The notes: generated by a model from the letters alone, not told the origin. A stretch of 64,000 bases of DNA from Rhizobium sp. Root708 (GCF_001429725.1 NZ_LMHV01000043.1:282288-346287); one strand, 5' to 3'. Counted from the first letter of the stretch, positions 7,230-15,743 are shown. Numbers and translations: made by a program.

Positions 7230-9152
7230 TTAGCTGGCGGCGCCGACGCCGAAGGCTGCAGGGCGTCCAAGCACCCGGAAGACGGTCGAGACGATCCCGG
7301 CGCGGTCGAGACCGGCATGAGCGTTCATCACCTCGGGCTTTGCCTGTTCCATCCAGATGTCGGGCATCACAAGCGAGCGGATCTTCAAGCCGTTGTCGAG
7401 CAGGCCGTCAGCCGACAGGAACTGCATGACCTGGCTGCCGAAGCCGCCGACAGACCCTTCCTCGACGGTGATCAGGATTTCGTGGTGGCGGGCAAGCTGG
7501 CGGATCAGGTCGTGATCCAGCGGCTTGGCGAAGCGCGCATCGGCAACCGTCGTCGACAGACCGGCCGCATCCAGATCTTCGGCGGCGAGCAAACAGTCAG
7601 CCAGGCGTGTGCCGAACGACAGCAGCGCCACCTTCGCGCCTTCCTTGACGACACGGCCCTTGCCGATCTGCAGGATTTCGCCGCGGATAGGCATTTCGAT
7701 GCCGACGCCTTCGCCGCGCGGATACCGGAACGAGATCGGGCCGGCATCATAGGCGGCGGCCGTGCGCACCATATGCTTCAGTTCTGCCTCATCGGATGCT
7801 GCCATGACGACGAAGCCGGGCAGGGTGGCGAGGAAAGCGGTATCGAAGGAGCCCGCATGCGTCGGGCCATCGGCGCCGACGAAACCGGCGCGGTCGATCG
7901 GGAAGCGAACCGGCAAGCCCTGGATCGCCACGTCGTGGACCACCTGGTCATAGGCGCGCTGCAGGAAGGTCGAGTACAGCGCGGCAAACGGCTTGAAGCC
8001 CTCGGCGGCAAGGCCGGCCGCGAACGTCACCGCATGCTGCTCGGCAATGCCGACATCGAAGCACCGCGACGGGAAGAGGCTGGCGAGCTTGTCGAGGCCG
8101 GTACCGTTCGGCATGGCGGCGGTGATGCCGACGATCTTGTCGTCGAGCTCGGCTTCCTGCACCAGCGCTTCGGCGAAGACGCTCGTGTAGCTCGGTGCAT
8201 TCGGCTTCACCTTCGCCTGCGCGCCGGTGATGACATCGAACTTGTTGACGCCGTGATACTTGTCGGCAGCGGCTTCCGCCGGCGCATAGCCCTTACCCTT
8301 CTGCGTCACGACATGGATCAGGACCGGGCCGTTGGCATGGTCGCGCACATTGCGCAGCACTGGAAGCAAATGCTCGAAGGAGTGACCGTCGATCGGTCCG
8401 ATGTGGTAGAAACCCATCTCCTCGAACATGGTCCCGCCGGTCACATAGCCCCGCGCATGCTCCACGGCGCGGGTGATGGCGCGGTCGACGTTCTTGCCGA
8501 GATAGGCGGTCAGCTTCTTGCCGAAATCGCGGAAGCCCATGTAGGTGCGCCCGGAGGCGAGGCGTGCGAGATAAGCGCTCATCGCGCCGGTCGGAGGCGC
8601 AATCGACATGTCGTTGTCGTTGAGGATGACGATCAGCCGGGCGTCGAGCGCGCCTGCATTGTTGAGCGCCTCATAGGCCATACCGGCCGACATCGCTCCA
8701 TCGCCGATCACGGCGATCACGCGGCGGTCGGTCTTGTCGAGGTCCGAGGCAACAGCCATGCCGAGACCGGCGGAAATCGACGTCGAGGAGTGAGCGGCGC
8801 CGAACGGGTCGTATTCGCTTTCGGCGCGACGCGTGAAGCCCGATAGACCGTCCTCTTGACGCAGCGTGCGGATGCGGTCACGACGGCCGGTGAGGATCTT
8901 GTGCGGATAGCACTGATGCCCGACATCGAAGATCAGCCGGTCGTCAGGCGTGTTGAAGACGTTGTGGATGGCGATCGTCAGCTCGACGACGCCGAGGCCG
9001 GCGCCCAGATGCCCACCGGTCTTCGATACCGCATCGATCATCTCGTCGCGGACTTCGCGCGCCAGCTGCGGCAGGTCGCGATCCTCCAGCTTTCGGAGGT
9101 CGGCTGGATAGGTCACCTTGTCCAGCAGCGGCGTCTTCGGCGGTTGTGTCAC
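7230..9152 (-). CDS. dxs: 1-deoxy-D-xylulose-5-phosphate synthase
   Basis: Catalyses the first step of the MEP isoprenoid pathway: thiamine-diphosphate-dependent condensation of pyruvate and glyceraldehyde 3-phosphate. The 640 residues match the family length. Visible motifs include GHQCYPHKILTGR near the N-terminus, the cofactor motif GDGAMSAGMAYEALNNAG, and EQHAVTFAAGLAAEG of the pyrimidine-binding domain. The start is GTG at 9152. It overlaps the stop of a small upstream frame as GTGA, and there is no good Shine-Dalgarno immediately before it, so translational coupling is plausible. ispH, a later MEP enzyme, lies in the same window at 39347. Confidence 0.97.
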   Translation of the reverse strand: MTQPPKTPLLDKVTYPADLRKLEDRDLPQLAREVRDEMIDAVSKTGGHLGAGLGVVELTIAIHNVFNTPDDRLIFDVGHQCYPHKILTGRRDRIRTLRQEDGLSGFTRRAESEYDPFGAAHSSTSISAGLGMAVASDLDKTDRRVIAVIGDGAMSAGMAYEALNNAGALDARLIVILNDNDMSIAPPTGAMSAYLARLASGRTYMGFRDFGKKLTAYLGKNVDRAITRAVEHARGYVTGGTMFEEMGFYHIGPIDGHSFEHLLPVLRNVRDHANGPVLIHVVTQKGKGYAPAEAAADKYHGVNKFDVITGAQAKVKPNAPSYTSVFAEALVQEAELDDKIVGITAAMPNGTGLDKLASLFPSRCFDVGIAEQHAVTFAAGLAAEGFKPFAALYSTFLQRAYDQVVHDVAIQGLPVRFPIDRAGFVGADGPTHAGSFDTAFLATLPGFVVMAASDEAELKHMVRTAAAYDAGPISFRYPRGEGVGIEMPIRGEILQIGKGRVVKEGAKVALLSFGTRLADCLLAAEDLDAAGLSTTVADARFAKPLDHDLIRQLARHHEILITVEEGSVGGFGSQVMQFLSADGLLDNGLKIRSLVMPDIWMEQAKPEVMNAHAGLDRAGIVSTVFRVLGRPAAFGVGAAS

Positions 9153-9229
9153 GGGTGGGCGCTCTTTCTTGTCTTTCTTGGGCGGGATGCCTTTAAGCCA
9201 TAAAATGCGGTGAAAAAAGTCGATTTCAA
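9149..9229 (-). CDS. Candidate 26-codon leader ORF coupled to dxs
   Basis: A short frame starting at TTG (9229) has a complete AAAGGAGGT ribosome site upstream (9240-9248, about 10 bases away). It reads MKSTFFTAFYGL followed by an Arg/Lys-rich end, and its TGA overlaps the GTG start of dxs by four bases. Nothing in the peptide is recognisable. The case rests on the strong ribosome site, which serves no other gene, and on the stop-start overlap. It may be a coupling device and not a functional peptide, or a coincidence. Confidence 0.4.
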   Translation of the reverse strand: MKSTFFTAFYGLKASRPRKTRKSAHP

Positions 9230-9233
9230 GAAC

Positions 9234-9264
9234 GGCTGTACCTCCTTTCTAAAGGAGATCAGCC
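9234..9264 (-). promoter_or_regulatory. Leader hairpin masking a strong Shine-Dalgarno upstream of dxs
   Basis: On the minus strand, CTCCTT pairs with AAGGAG, closing over a TAGA loop. GGCTG pairs with CAGCC outside it, across a small internal loop. The Shine-Dalgarno AAAGGAGGT is thus partly buried. The hairpin includes the pirin stop codon (9259-9261). It could couple pirin translation to the downstream mini-ORF or act as a weak attenuator. Confidence 0.4.
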
Positions 9265-10182
9265 TTCCGGCAAAGGTATGAATTCTTCTTCGTCCCCCGG
9301 AACGATGTCGAACTTGCCAGTCCGCCACTCTTCCTTTGCCTTTTCGATGCGCTCTTTCGAGGAGGAAACGAAGTTCCACCAGATGTAGCGTTTCGAGTTC
9401 AGCGCCGCTCCGCCGAACAGCATGAGATGACAGCCCTGGCTGCCCGCTTCGAGGGTAATCTGGTCGCCGGGACGGAAGACGAGCAGCTGGTCGGCGGCAA
9501 ACCTGTCGCCCGATATCACGACTTCGCCCGACAGCACGTAGGCTGCCCGCTCCTCGTGCGCAGCGGCGAAGGGAAACATCACGCCGGGTTCGAGACTGAT
9601 GTCGACATAGAGCGTGTCCGAAAACACCTTCACCGGAGATTTCATCCCCTCGAAGTCGCCGATCACGACGCGCCCGCGCATGCCGCGTTCGTCGATGACA
9701 GGCATGTCCGCCTTTTCGGTATGCGTAAAGGAGGGATCGATCTCCTCCTTGTCATCGGGCAGCGCCAGCCAGGTCTGCAGGCCCGACATCAACAGCGGGT
9801 GTCCGCGCAGGTTGTCGGGCGTGCGCTCCGAATGGACGATGCCACGTCCCGCTGTCATCAGGTTGATGTCGCCCGGGCGGATGACCTTCTCGGTACCGAG
9901 GCTATCCAGATGCCGGATCTCGCCGTCGAAGAGGTAGGTGACCGTCGAAAGCCCGATATGCGGATGCGGCCGGACATCCAGCGCCTCGTTCGGCTTCAGG
10001 ATCGCCGGCCCCATGCGGTCGAAGAAGATGAACGGCCCGACGAGCCGCCGTTGCCGTGTCGGCAGCGCTCGACGAACCTGGAAGCCGCCGAGATCGCTGG
10101 TGCGCGGGATGATCAGGTTTTCGATCGCGTCGCAGGCGAAGGCATCGCCGGGCAGGGGGTCTTTACCGGGGAAGAAGGACAT
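9259..10182 (-). CDS. Pirin family protein
   Basis: This 307-residue bicupin protein has the N-terminal pirin domain signature: metal-ligand histidines in RPHPHIGLSTVTYLFDGE and the histidine/glutamate further on at about GIVHSE. A C-terminal pirin domain follows (about residues 180-275). Bacterial pirins include quercetin dioxygenases and redox-linked regulators; the role here is not deducible. It is on the same strand as dxs, with 106 bases between, and follows xseB after 120 bases, so the xseB-pirin-dxs order may form one transcription unit. Confidence 0.9.
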   Translation of the reverse strand: MSFFPGKDPLPGDAFACDAIENLIIPRTSDLGGFQVRRALPTRQRRLVGPFIFFDRMGPAILKPNEALDVRPHPHIGLSTVTYLFDGEIRHLDSLGTEKVIRPGDINLMTAGRGIVHSERTPDNLRGHPLLMSGLQTWLALPDDKEEIDPSFTHTEKADMPVIDERGMRGRVVIGDFEGMKSPVKVFSDTLYVDISLEPGVMFPFAAAHEERAAYVLSGEVVISGDRFAADQLLVFRPGDQITLEAGSQGCHLMLFGGAALNSKRYIWWNFVSSSKERIEKAKEEWRTGKFDIVPGDEEEFIPLPEG

Positions 10183-10302
10183 CGCAGGTCTCCGATGAGC
10201 GTTCGTTCTACGCTAGCCCGATTGACGATAGCGGACTAGGGAAACTTGTCGCCCGAAAGGCGACGCTCCGTTCTGGATGATGACGATTTCAGTTGCGTCT
10301 GC

Positions 10303-10554
10303 TTATGCGCCGTCCAGCGGCTCCACGCCCTGCGGCTTGCCCGATCGGTCGAGACGGATCTTTTCGATGCGGTTTTCGGCGGCCGAAAGCAGCGTTTCGC
10401 AATGCTTCTTCAGCGCTTCGCCGCGCTCGTAGATCTCGATGGATTCGTCCAGCGCCACGTCGCCGCGTTCCAGGCGGGCGACGATGCTTTCGAGTTCTGC
10501 CACGGCCTTCTCGAACGAAAGACCGGAAACCTCCGGCTTGGCGCTGTCAGTCAT
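10303..10554 (-). CDS. xseB: Exodeoxyribonuclease VII small subunit
   Basis: An 83-residue helical protein with the family core SFEKAVAELESIVARLERGD and SIEIYERGEAL. XseB packs as long helices on XseA to form the exonuclease that degrades single-stranded DNA in both directions. The ATG at 10554 lies two bases after the stop of the upstream amidohydrolase gene. A TTG two codons earlier would overlap that stop, and either start implies translational coupling. xseA is not in the window. The xseB-dxs neighbourhood is widespread in proteobacteria. Confidence 0.92.
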   Translation of the reverse strand: MTDSAKPEVSGLSFEKAVAELESIVARLERGDVALDESIEIYERGEALKKHCETLLSAAENRIEKIRLDRSGKPQGVEPLDGA

Positions 10555-10556
10555 AC

Positions 10557-11492
10557 TCAACCCTTCATCATTCTGAGAATATGCAGGCCGGCCGATTCGG
10601 CGAGGCCTTCGAGATCATAGCCGCCTTCCAGAAGGCTGACGACCCGGTTTCCGGCACTTTTGTCGGCGACCTCGAGCAACCGCCCGGTCGCCCAATCGAA
10701 ATCCTCGCCGACGAGATTGATCTGCGCCAGCGGATCGCGGTGATGCGCATCGAAGCCGGCCGAGATGATGATCAGGTCCGGACGGAAATCGAAGAGGGCC
10801 GGAAGCACCCGCGACTTGAACGCCTCGCGAAAATGATCGCTGCCGACATTGGGCGATAGCGGCGCGTTGACGATGGTTCCATGCTTGCCGCTTTCGTCCT
10901 TCGCGCCGCTGCCGGGGTATAGCGGCATCTGGTGCGTCGAGCAGAAGAGAACCGAGGGATCGTCCCAGAAGATGTCCTGCGTGCCATTGCCGTGGTGAAC
11001 GTCCCAGTCGACGATGGCGACGCGCTCTGCGCCGTGCACTTTTTGCGCATGGCGGGCGGCGATGGCGGCATTGTTGAAGAAGCAGAAGCCCATCGCCTTC
11101 GATTTCTCGGCGTGGTGGCCGGGCGGACGCGATGCGACGAAGACGTTGTCGGCCCTGCCGGTGAAGACGTCGTCAACGGCGGCCATGGCTGCACCGACGC
11201 CCGTCAAGGCCGCCTGCAGGCTCTTCGGGCTAGCATAGGTATCGGCCTCCAGCTGATTGATCTCGCCGTCTACCTCGGGGATCTGCCGCATGACCGCCAG
11301 CAGATGCTCTTCCGGGTGCGCGAGGAGAACGGCATCTTCGTTCGCCTGCGGGGCCTGCTTGCGCTCAAGCCGCTCGAAGTTCGGATGCTCAAGCGCGACG
11401 TTGATTGCGCGCAGGCGATCCGATCGTTCGGGATGACCGTCGGGCGTTACATGTTCCAGGAAGATCGGATGTTCGTAAAGGCGGGTGCTCAT
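10557..11492 (-). CDS. Histone deacetylase-like amidohydrolase
   Basis: The 311-residue arginase/deacetylase-fold enzyme has the tandem catalytic histidines in SRPPGHHAE, the zinc ligands in IVDWDVHHGNGT (Asp and His), a second metal aspartate in SAGFDAHHRDP and the C-terminal EGGYDL motif. Bacterial relatives remove acetyl or other acyl groups from polyamines or lysines; the substrate here is unknown. The active site appears complete. It is the first gene before xseB, almost abutting, and is divergent from a thioesterase gene with a 159-base shared upstream region. Confidence 0.92.
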   Translation of the reverse strand: MSTRLYEHPIFLEHVTPDGHPERSDRLRAINVALEHPNFERLERKQAPQANEDAVLLAHPEEHLLAVMRQIPEVDGEINQLEADTYASPKSLQAALTGVGAAMAAVDDVFTGRADNVFVASRPPGHHAEKSKAMGFCFFNNAAIAARHAQKVHGAERVAIVDWDVHHGNGTQDIFWDDPSVLFCSTHQMPLYPGSGAKDESGKHGTIVNAPLSPNVGSDHFREAFKSRVLPALFDFRPDLIIISAGFDAHHRDPLAQINLVGEDFDWATGRLLEVADKSAGNRVVSLLEGGYDLEGLAESAGLHILRMMKG

Positions 11493-11651
11493 CTCTTCAC
11501 TCTATCTCCCGGTCCCGTCATGATCCACAGCAGATGGCGCATGGGAACCCGATTTCAACAAGCCGCTTTGTCGCGCTCCCGTTACCTGGTGCGTTTACTT
11601 ACACGGCGCGCGACGCTACTCTCGCCGGCGGGGAATTCGGTAAAAAGATCA

Positions 11652-12053
11652 ATGAACTCGACCACGCGCTCCAACTCCGTGCAGATGCACGTTCCGTTCC
11701 GGGACGTCGATATGAACGGCCGGATGTTCCTGGGGTCCTATATCTCCCATGCGGAATCCGTTCTGGCGAATTTCTGGTCGCTCCGGCCCGATGTTGCCGA
11801 TGAGCCGGTTTACGTCGCGAGCAAGGCGACATGCATCCTTCATCGACCCTTGCATTACGACGAGAAGGTGGTTTTCACCGCATCGGTCGACAAGATCGGC
11901 ATGCGGTCCGTGGGCTTCATGATCAGCGTCGACATGGGAGGCGAACGCGCCGCCGAAGTCGAGATCATCTGGCGGGCGCTCTCGCCCGAGGACCGTACGC
12001 CGGTCGCGCTCCCCGAAGTGACGCGCGACTGGCTCTATAGCTTTGTGAATTGA
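11652..12053 (+). CDS. Acyl-CoA thioesterase, hotdog (4HBT) fold
   Basis: A 133-residue hotdog protein beginning, after a short unconserved tail, with MHVPFRDVDMNGRMFLGSY. The aspartate in DVDMNGRMF is the family's usual catalytic or active-site residue. It probably hydrolyses short or aromatic acyl-CoA thioesters; specificity cannot be told. The ATG at 11652 is the first in-frame start without overlap with the divergent gene; an ATG at 11685 directly before the conserved strand is possible. A longer open frame reaching back to 10932 is antisense read-through over the deacetylase gene. It converges on bioY with 12 bases between stops. Confidence 0.83.
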   Translation: MNSTTRSNSVQMHVPFRDVDMNGRMFLGSYISHAESVLANFWSLRPDVADEPVYVASKATCILHRPLHYDEKVVFTASVDKIGMRSVGFMISVDMGGERAAEVEIIWRALSPEDRTPVALPEVTRDWLYSFVN

Positions 12054-12065
12054 CGCCTAACGACT

Positions 12066-12629
12066 TTAGCGACGAGCGGGCAGCAGCGGGTAGCCGGCCA
12101 TGACGGCGCGACCGACCAGCGCAGCGACAAACGCCTTGAGAACGTCGCCGGGGATGAAGGCCATCGATCCGAAAAAAGCCTTGCCGAAACCGAGGCCGCC
12201 GACGGTGGCGAGATAGCTGATGCCGCAGGCGTAAAGCACGACGATCCCGCCGATCATGGCAGCAAGGAAAAAGCCGATCGTCTGTATGGTCGTGCTCTGG
12301 TCCGGGTTGACCAGGCGTTCGCTGAGGTAGCCTGTGGTCAGCGCGGCGAGCACCCAGCCGATCAGGAAGCCCGACGTCGGTGCGGCGAAGGCGGCAAGCC
12401 CGCCGCGTCCGCCGGACAACACCGGCAGGCCGATCGCGACAAGCACCAGCACGATGAGAACAGCGACGGTACCACGGCGCGCGCCGAGCACGACGCCGGC
12501 CATCATCACGCCCAGCGACTGGGCAGTGATCGGCACCGGAATGAAGCCGAGCGTGATCGGCGGCAGAATGCCGAGCGCAACGATGATCGCGGCGAAGAGG
12601 GCGCAAAGAACGAGGTCGCGAGTGCTCAT
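12066..12629 (-). CDS. bioY: Biotin transporter substrate-binding subunit BioY
   Basis: A 187-residue integral membrane protein with about six hydrophobic segments and the BioY hallmarks: an N-terminal stretch with PPITLGFIPVPITAQSLGV, AAPTSGFLIGWVLAA in the middle and FIPGDVLKAFVAALVG near the end. BioY is the S-component of the energy-coupling-factor biotin importer. It is the last gene of bioM-bioN-bioY, 24 bases after bioN. Having bioM and bioN present gives the high-affinity tripartite form. No biotin synthesis gene is in the window. Confidence 0.95.
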   Translation of the reverse strand: MSTRDLVLCALFAAIIVALGILPPITLGFIPVPITAQSLGVMMAGVVLGARRGTVAVLIVLVLVAIGLPVLSGGRGGLAAFAAPTSGFLIGWVLAALTTGYLSERLVNPDQSTTIQTIGFFLAAMIGGIVVLYACGISYLATVGGLGFGKAFFGSMAFIPGDVLKAFVAALVGRAVMAGYPLLPARR

Positions 12630-12653
12630 GGGGGCTCCGTAATTGACGATTGG

Positions 12654-13262
12654 CTAAATCACATGCCGCCGAATGCCGCGTGCGTCAATCGCGGCTGCGA
12701 TATTATCCGCATCCCTCAGCGTCAGGATGAGAAGCGGCACAAGAATGGTGGTTGGTCTGAGCTTCAGGCCACGCGCCGCATGGGCCTCGCGTATTGCCTG
12801 ATAGCGCCCAAGAATTTCCGGCACGAAGCGAACGACGAGCCCGACGGCGAGGCCGATGTCATCAGCCTGAACGAGGCCGGTACGCTCAAGCGGGCGGGCA
12901 AGCGTCGTCACTTCATCGATGAAGGCGGTTATCGTTGTCGTCGCCGTGACACTCGCGGCGAACAACATGAGCGCCGTGAGGCGCAGCAATGCGACGACAG
13001 CCTGATGCCAGGGATTGAATGCGAGGCTGAACAGGGCCACGACCAGGATGGTCAGCAAGATCGGCTTCAGCCGCGTGAAGGCTGTTGTCAGCGACAGCCC
13101 GAGCGTGAAGTAGACGGCTGCCGTCAGGATGACGGCTGCTCCAAGTACGACGATGTTCGTCGTGACAAACAACAGGACGCCGAGGGCGGCAATGATGAGA
13201 AGCTTGGCCCGCGCGCCCAGCCGATGCATGAGACTGCTGCCTTCGACGAAAAGCGACTGCAT
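12654..13262 (-). CDS. bioN: ECF transporter transmembrane (T) component BioN
   Basis: A 202-residue membrane protein with several hydrophobic helices. The region AIREAHAARGLK and a terminal AAAIDARGIR provide the two Ala-Arg-Gly type coupling motifs (ARG) that contact the ATPase in ECF transporters. It starts with ATG at 13262, overlapping the bioM stop by one base (TGATG), so the two are coupled. The open frame extends upstream into bioM but the family similarity starts at this ATG. It links the ATPase BioM to the biotin-binding BioY. Confidence 0.93.
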   Translation of the reverse strand: MQSLFVEGSSLMHRLGARAKLLIIAALGVLLFVTTNIVVLGAAVILTAAVYFTLGLSLTTAFTRLKPILLTILVVALFSLAFNPWHQAVVALLRLTALMLFAASVTATTTITAFIDEVTTLARPLERTGLVQADDIGLAVGLVVRFVPEILGRYQAIREAHAARGLKLRPTTILVPLLILTLRDADNIAAAIDARGIRRHVI

Positions 13263-13936
13263 CAGGCCGCGATCTCCCTGTAGTAACGGACGGCTTCCGC
13301 TTCCGCCGCGTCGGCGACGAGGGCTCCCTGGTGAAACACCAGCACCCGCTCGTATCCGGAAAGAAGATCGAGATCGTGGGTAATGACGATCGCGCTTTCG
13401 GTCAGATCCTCGACCAGCCTTTGCACATAGCCGCGATTGCGAAGATCGAGCTGGTTGGTCGGCTCGTCCAGGATAAGAATGCTGGGACCGGTGGCGAGCA
13501 CCGAGCACAGTGCCGCAAGCTGCAGCTCTCCGCCCGAAAGTTCGTGCGCACGCCTGTCCGCCAGATGCTCCGCCTTGAAACGGCGCAAAACCGCATCCAC
13601 CCGGATGTCGATTTCAGGCTTGCTCAACCCGCGGCTTTTCAGGCCGAATGCGATGTCATCGCGAACGATAGGCAGGATGATCTGGTTCTGCGGCGATTGA
13701 AAAATGAAGCCGACATCCGTCGAAACCGACTTGTCCTCCGACGTATCGCGGCCATTGACGATGACGCGACCGCCGGTTGGTTTGGTCAGGCCGTTGATCA
13801 GCCGCGCGAACGTCGTCTTTCCGGAGCCGTTCAAGCCGATGACGCCGATGCGCGGCTCGGTCAGTTCCAGGCTCAACGGCAGGAGCGCAACGCGCGAGCC
13901 ATACGTGACCTCAGCGCTTTCGAAGCGGATATTCAA
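13262..13936 (-). CDS. bioM: Biotin ECF transporter ATPase BioM
   Basis: This ABC ATPase of 224 residues has a Walker A motif GLNGSGKTT, a Q-loop FIFQSPQNQI, the signature LSGGELQ, Walker B ILILDEPT and an H-loop histidine in VITHDL. It powers the BioMNY biotin importer. I place the start at the TTG at 13936, because GGGGGA lies 4 bases upstream and the protein then begins MNIRFESAEVTYG. An in-frame ATG 39 codons earlier has no ribosome site and adds unrelated residues. Upstream (minus strand) there is TTATAG, half of the TTATMKATAA type site used by the biotin repressor BioR, but no full palindrome, so regulation is unresolved. Confidence 0.93.
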   Translation of the reverse strand: MNIRFESAEVTYGSRVALLPLSLELTEPRIGVIGLNGSGKTTFARLINGLTKPTGGRVIVNGRDTSEDKSVSTDVGFIFQSPQNQIILPIVRDDIAFGLKSRGLSKPEIDIRVDAVLRRFKAEHLADRRAHELSGGELQLAALCSVLATGPSILILDEPTNQLDLRNRGYVQRLVEDLTESAIVITHDLDLLSGYERVLVFHQGALVADAAEAEAVRYYREIAA

Positions 13937-14064
13937 TCGATCCCCCGTGTCCTGATCCGCCGCTCCTATAACCCAATCCGGCGCTTCGGACACGAAAAAC
14001 GTCACGCCATCGGAAATCACATTATTCGGGTGGCTAGGAAGATTTTCCCGCATATGATGAACCC

Positions 14065-15273
14065 ATGACGACTCTCGTTTCGAACTCCGACGCCCGCCGT
14101 GTCTTTCTCGCGAAACAGGGCCTGAGCGTTCCGCCGAATACCGCCCTGAGCAAACAGGGCCTGTTGGAGCTGATCCGCGACCTCGGCTTCGTGCAGGTCG
14201 ACAGCATCCAGACGGTCGAGCGCGCCCATCACCAGATCCTGTTTTCGCGCAATCAGACCTACAAGCGCGAGCACCTGACGGCGCTGCTCGAGAAGGATGG
14301 CGCGCTCTTCGAACACTGGACGCACGACGCGTCGATCCTGCCGAGCGCGTTCTTCAAGTACTGGAAGCACAAGTTCCGGCGGCAGGAAGAGGTGCTCATC
14401 AAGCGCTGGCGCAAATGGCAGGGCGAAGGTTTCGAGCACGCGTTCGACGAAACCTACGAGCGCGTTGTCGCCAACGGCGCCATTCTTGCCCGCGAGATCA
14501 AGGCGGACGGACATGTATCCGGCGGCTGGTGGAACTGGCATCCCAACAAGACGGCCCTCGAATACTACTGGCACACCGGCAAGTTCGCGATCGCCGGCCG
14601 GTCGAATTTCCAAAAGATCTACGATCTTGTCGAGCGCGTCATCCCCGCCGAGTTCCACGAACCCGAAGTGAGCAAAGAGGAGTTTGTCGATTGGGCTTGT
14701 CGTAGCGCTCTGACGCGGCTTGGCTTCGCAACCCATGGCGAAATCGCAGCCTTCTGGGATCTGCTGACGCCCGAGGAAGCAAAGCGCTGGGTCGCGGAGC
14801 ATCGCGACGAGCTCATCGAGATCCTGATCGAACCGGCCCTTGGCGGCAAGCCGCGCCCGTCATGGGCGTTCGCATCGCTGCTTTCGACGCTTGAATCGGT
14901 GCCCGACGCACCGGCGCGCATTCGCGTGCTCAGCCCATTCGATCCGATGATCCGCGATCGCAACCGCACCGAACGCCTGTTCGGCTTCTTCTACCGTATC
15001 GAGATTTTCGTGCCGGAACCGAAGCGGGAGTATGGCTACTACGTCTTCCCGCTCCTGGAAGGCGACCGGCTGATTGGCCGCATCGACATGAAAGCCGACC
15101 GCAAGCGCGGAACGCTTGATGTCAGGAAACTGTGGCTTGAGTCCGGTGTACGCCCGTCAGCAGGACGGATCGAAAAGCTGATCGCCGAACTTGACCGGCT
15201 GGCCAAGTTCGCCGGTGTTGAACAGGTCGTTCTGATCGATGGTTGGCAGGAGCCGAACGGCGCCCGCCGATAG
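14065..15273 (+). CDS. YcaQ/AlkX-type winged-helix DNA glycosylase family protein (HTH_42)
   Basis: The 402-residue protein belongs to the winged-helix family that includes E. coli YcaQ and Streptomyces AlkZ, which unhook DNA interstrand crosslinks or remove bulky alkylpurines. The N-terminal region carries Q44-V-D46 within LGFVQVDSIQ. This is the QxD form of the catalytic motif seen in the YcaQ branch, not the QxQ of AlkZ. Further conserved blocks are FEHWTHDASILP and SPFDPMIRDR. The start is the ATG at 14065, divergent from bioM across a 128-base gap. Activity on crosslinks is inferred from family only. Confidence 0.88.
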   Translation: MTTLVSNSDARRVFLAKQGLSVPPNTALSKQGLLELIRDLGFVQVDSIQTVERAHHQILFSRNQTYKREHLTALLEKDGALFEHWTHDASILPSAFFKYWKHKFRRQEEVLIKRWRKWQGEGFEHAFDETYERVVANGAILAREIKADGHVSGGWWNWHPNKTALEYYWHTGKFAIAGRSNFQKIYDLVERVIPAEFHEPEVSKEEFVDWACRSALTRLGFATHGEIAAFWDLLTPEEAKRWVAEHRDELIEILIEPALGGKPRPSWAFASLLSTLESVPDAPARIRVLSPFDPMIRDRNRTERLFGFFYRIEIFVPEPKREYGYYVFPLLEGDRLIGRIDMKADRKRGTLDVRKLWLESGVRPSAGRIEKLIAELDRLAKFAGVEQVVLIDGWQEPNGARR

Positions 15274-15379
15274 TCGAAATTTTAGGAAAATTCGTCGCGA
15301 TTACAAAGAATTAATGTTGATGCGCGCTTTACCATGCTTTTCCTGAACTCGTTAAGAGCCAGCTGCCTAGATTGGCTGC

Positions 15380-15724
15380 ATGAAAGCACGAGCTATCAAA
15401 TTCGCCGCTTTGGCGGCACTGAACAGCCTTCGCCGTGAGGTGAGAGCCCTGCTGCGCAAGCGGCGCGATGCGCGCGCCGCTACGATCGTCACACGGGCCG
15501 GACGGCTGGCGAAGATGCAACCGTTGACGGTAAAATCGACGCTGATCGATGCGGTCTATTTCAGCCAGGAGGACGGCCGGCTTCGCGTCTGCCTCAGCAA
15601 CGGCGAAGAGCGGCAGTTCGAAGGCGTGGCCGAAGCCCAGGTGGTCGCCATGGTCACCTCGCATTCGCCGGGACGATACTACATCGAGAACGTCCGCGAC
15701 CGATTCAAGCGCATCGCCGCCTAA
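15380..15724 (+). CDS. KTSC-domain protein
   Basis: A small basic protein of 114 residues. The C-terminal half (about 50-112) fits the KTSC domain: STLIDAVYF, then a short strand with LRVCLSNGEERQFEGV, and SPGRYYIENVRDRF at the end. KTSC domains are small and often fused to or near nucleic-acid enzymes, with function unknown. The N-terminal 48 residues are Arg/Ala-rich and possibly helical. It stands alone, 106 bases after the YcaQ-type gene on the same strand, and is followed by a palindromic repeat. Confidence 0.75.
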   Translation: MKARAIKFAALAALNSLRREVRALLRKRRDARAATIVTRAGRLAKMQPLTVKSTLIDAVYFSQEDGRLRVCLSNGEERQFEGVAEAQVVAMVTSHSPGRYYIENVRDRFKRIAA

Positions 15725-15743
15725 GGTCGTTGCCGGCAGAATC

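Noticed and set aside
10932..11651. Upstream extension of the thioesterase frame
   Set aside because: It runs antisense through the deacetylase gene; family similarity begins only after the ATG at 11652.
13937..14064. BioR operator upstream of bioM
   Set aside because: Only TTATAG of the expected TTATMKATAA palindrome is present, so I do not list it as a site.
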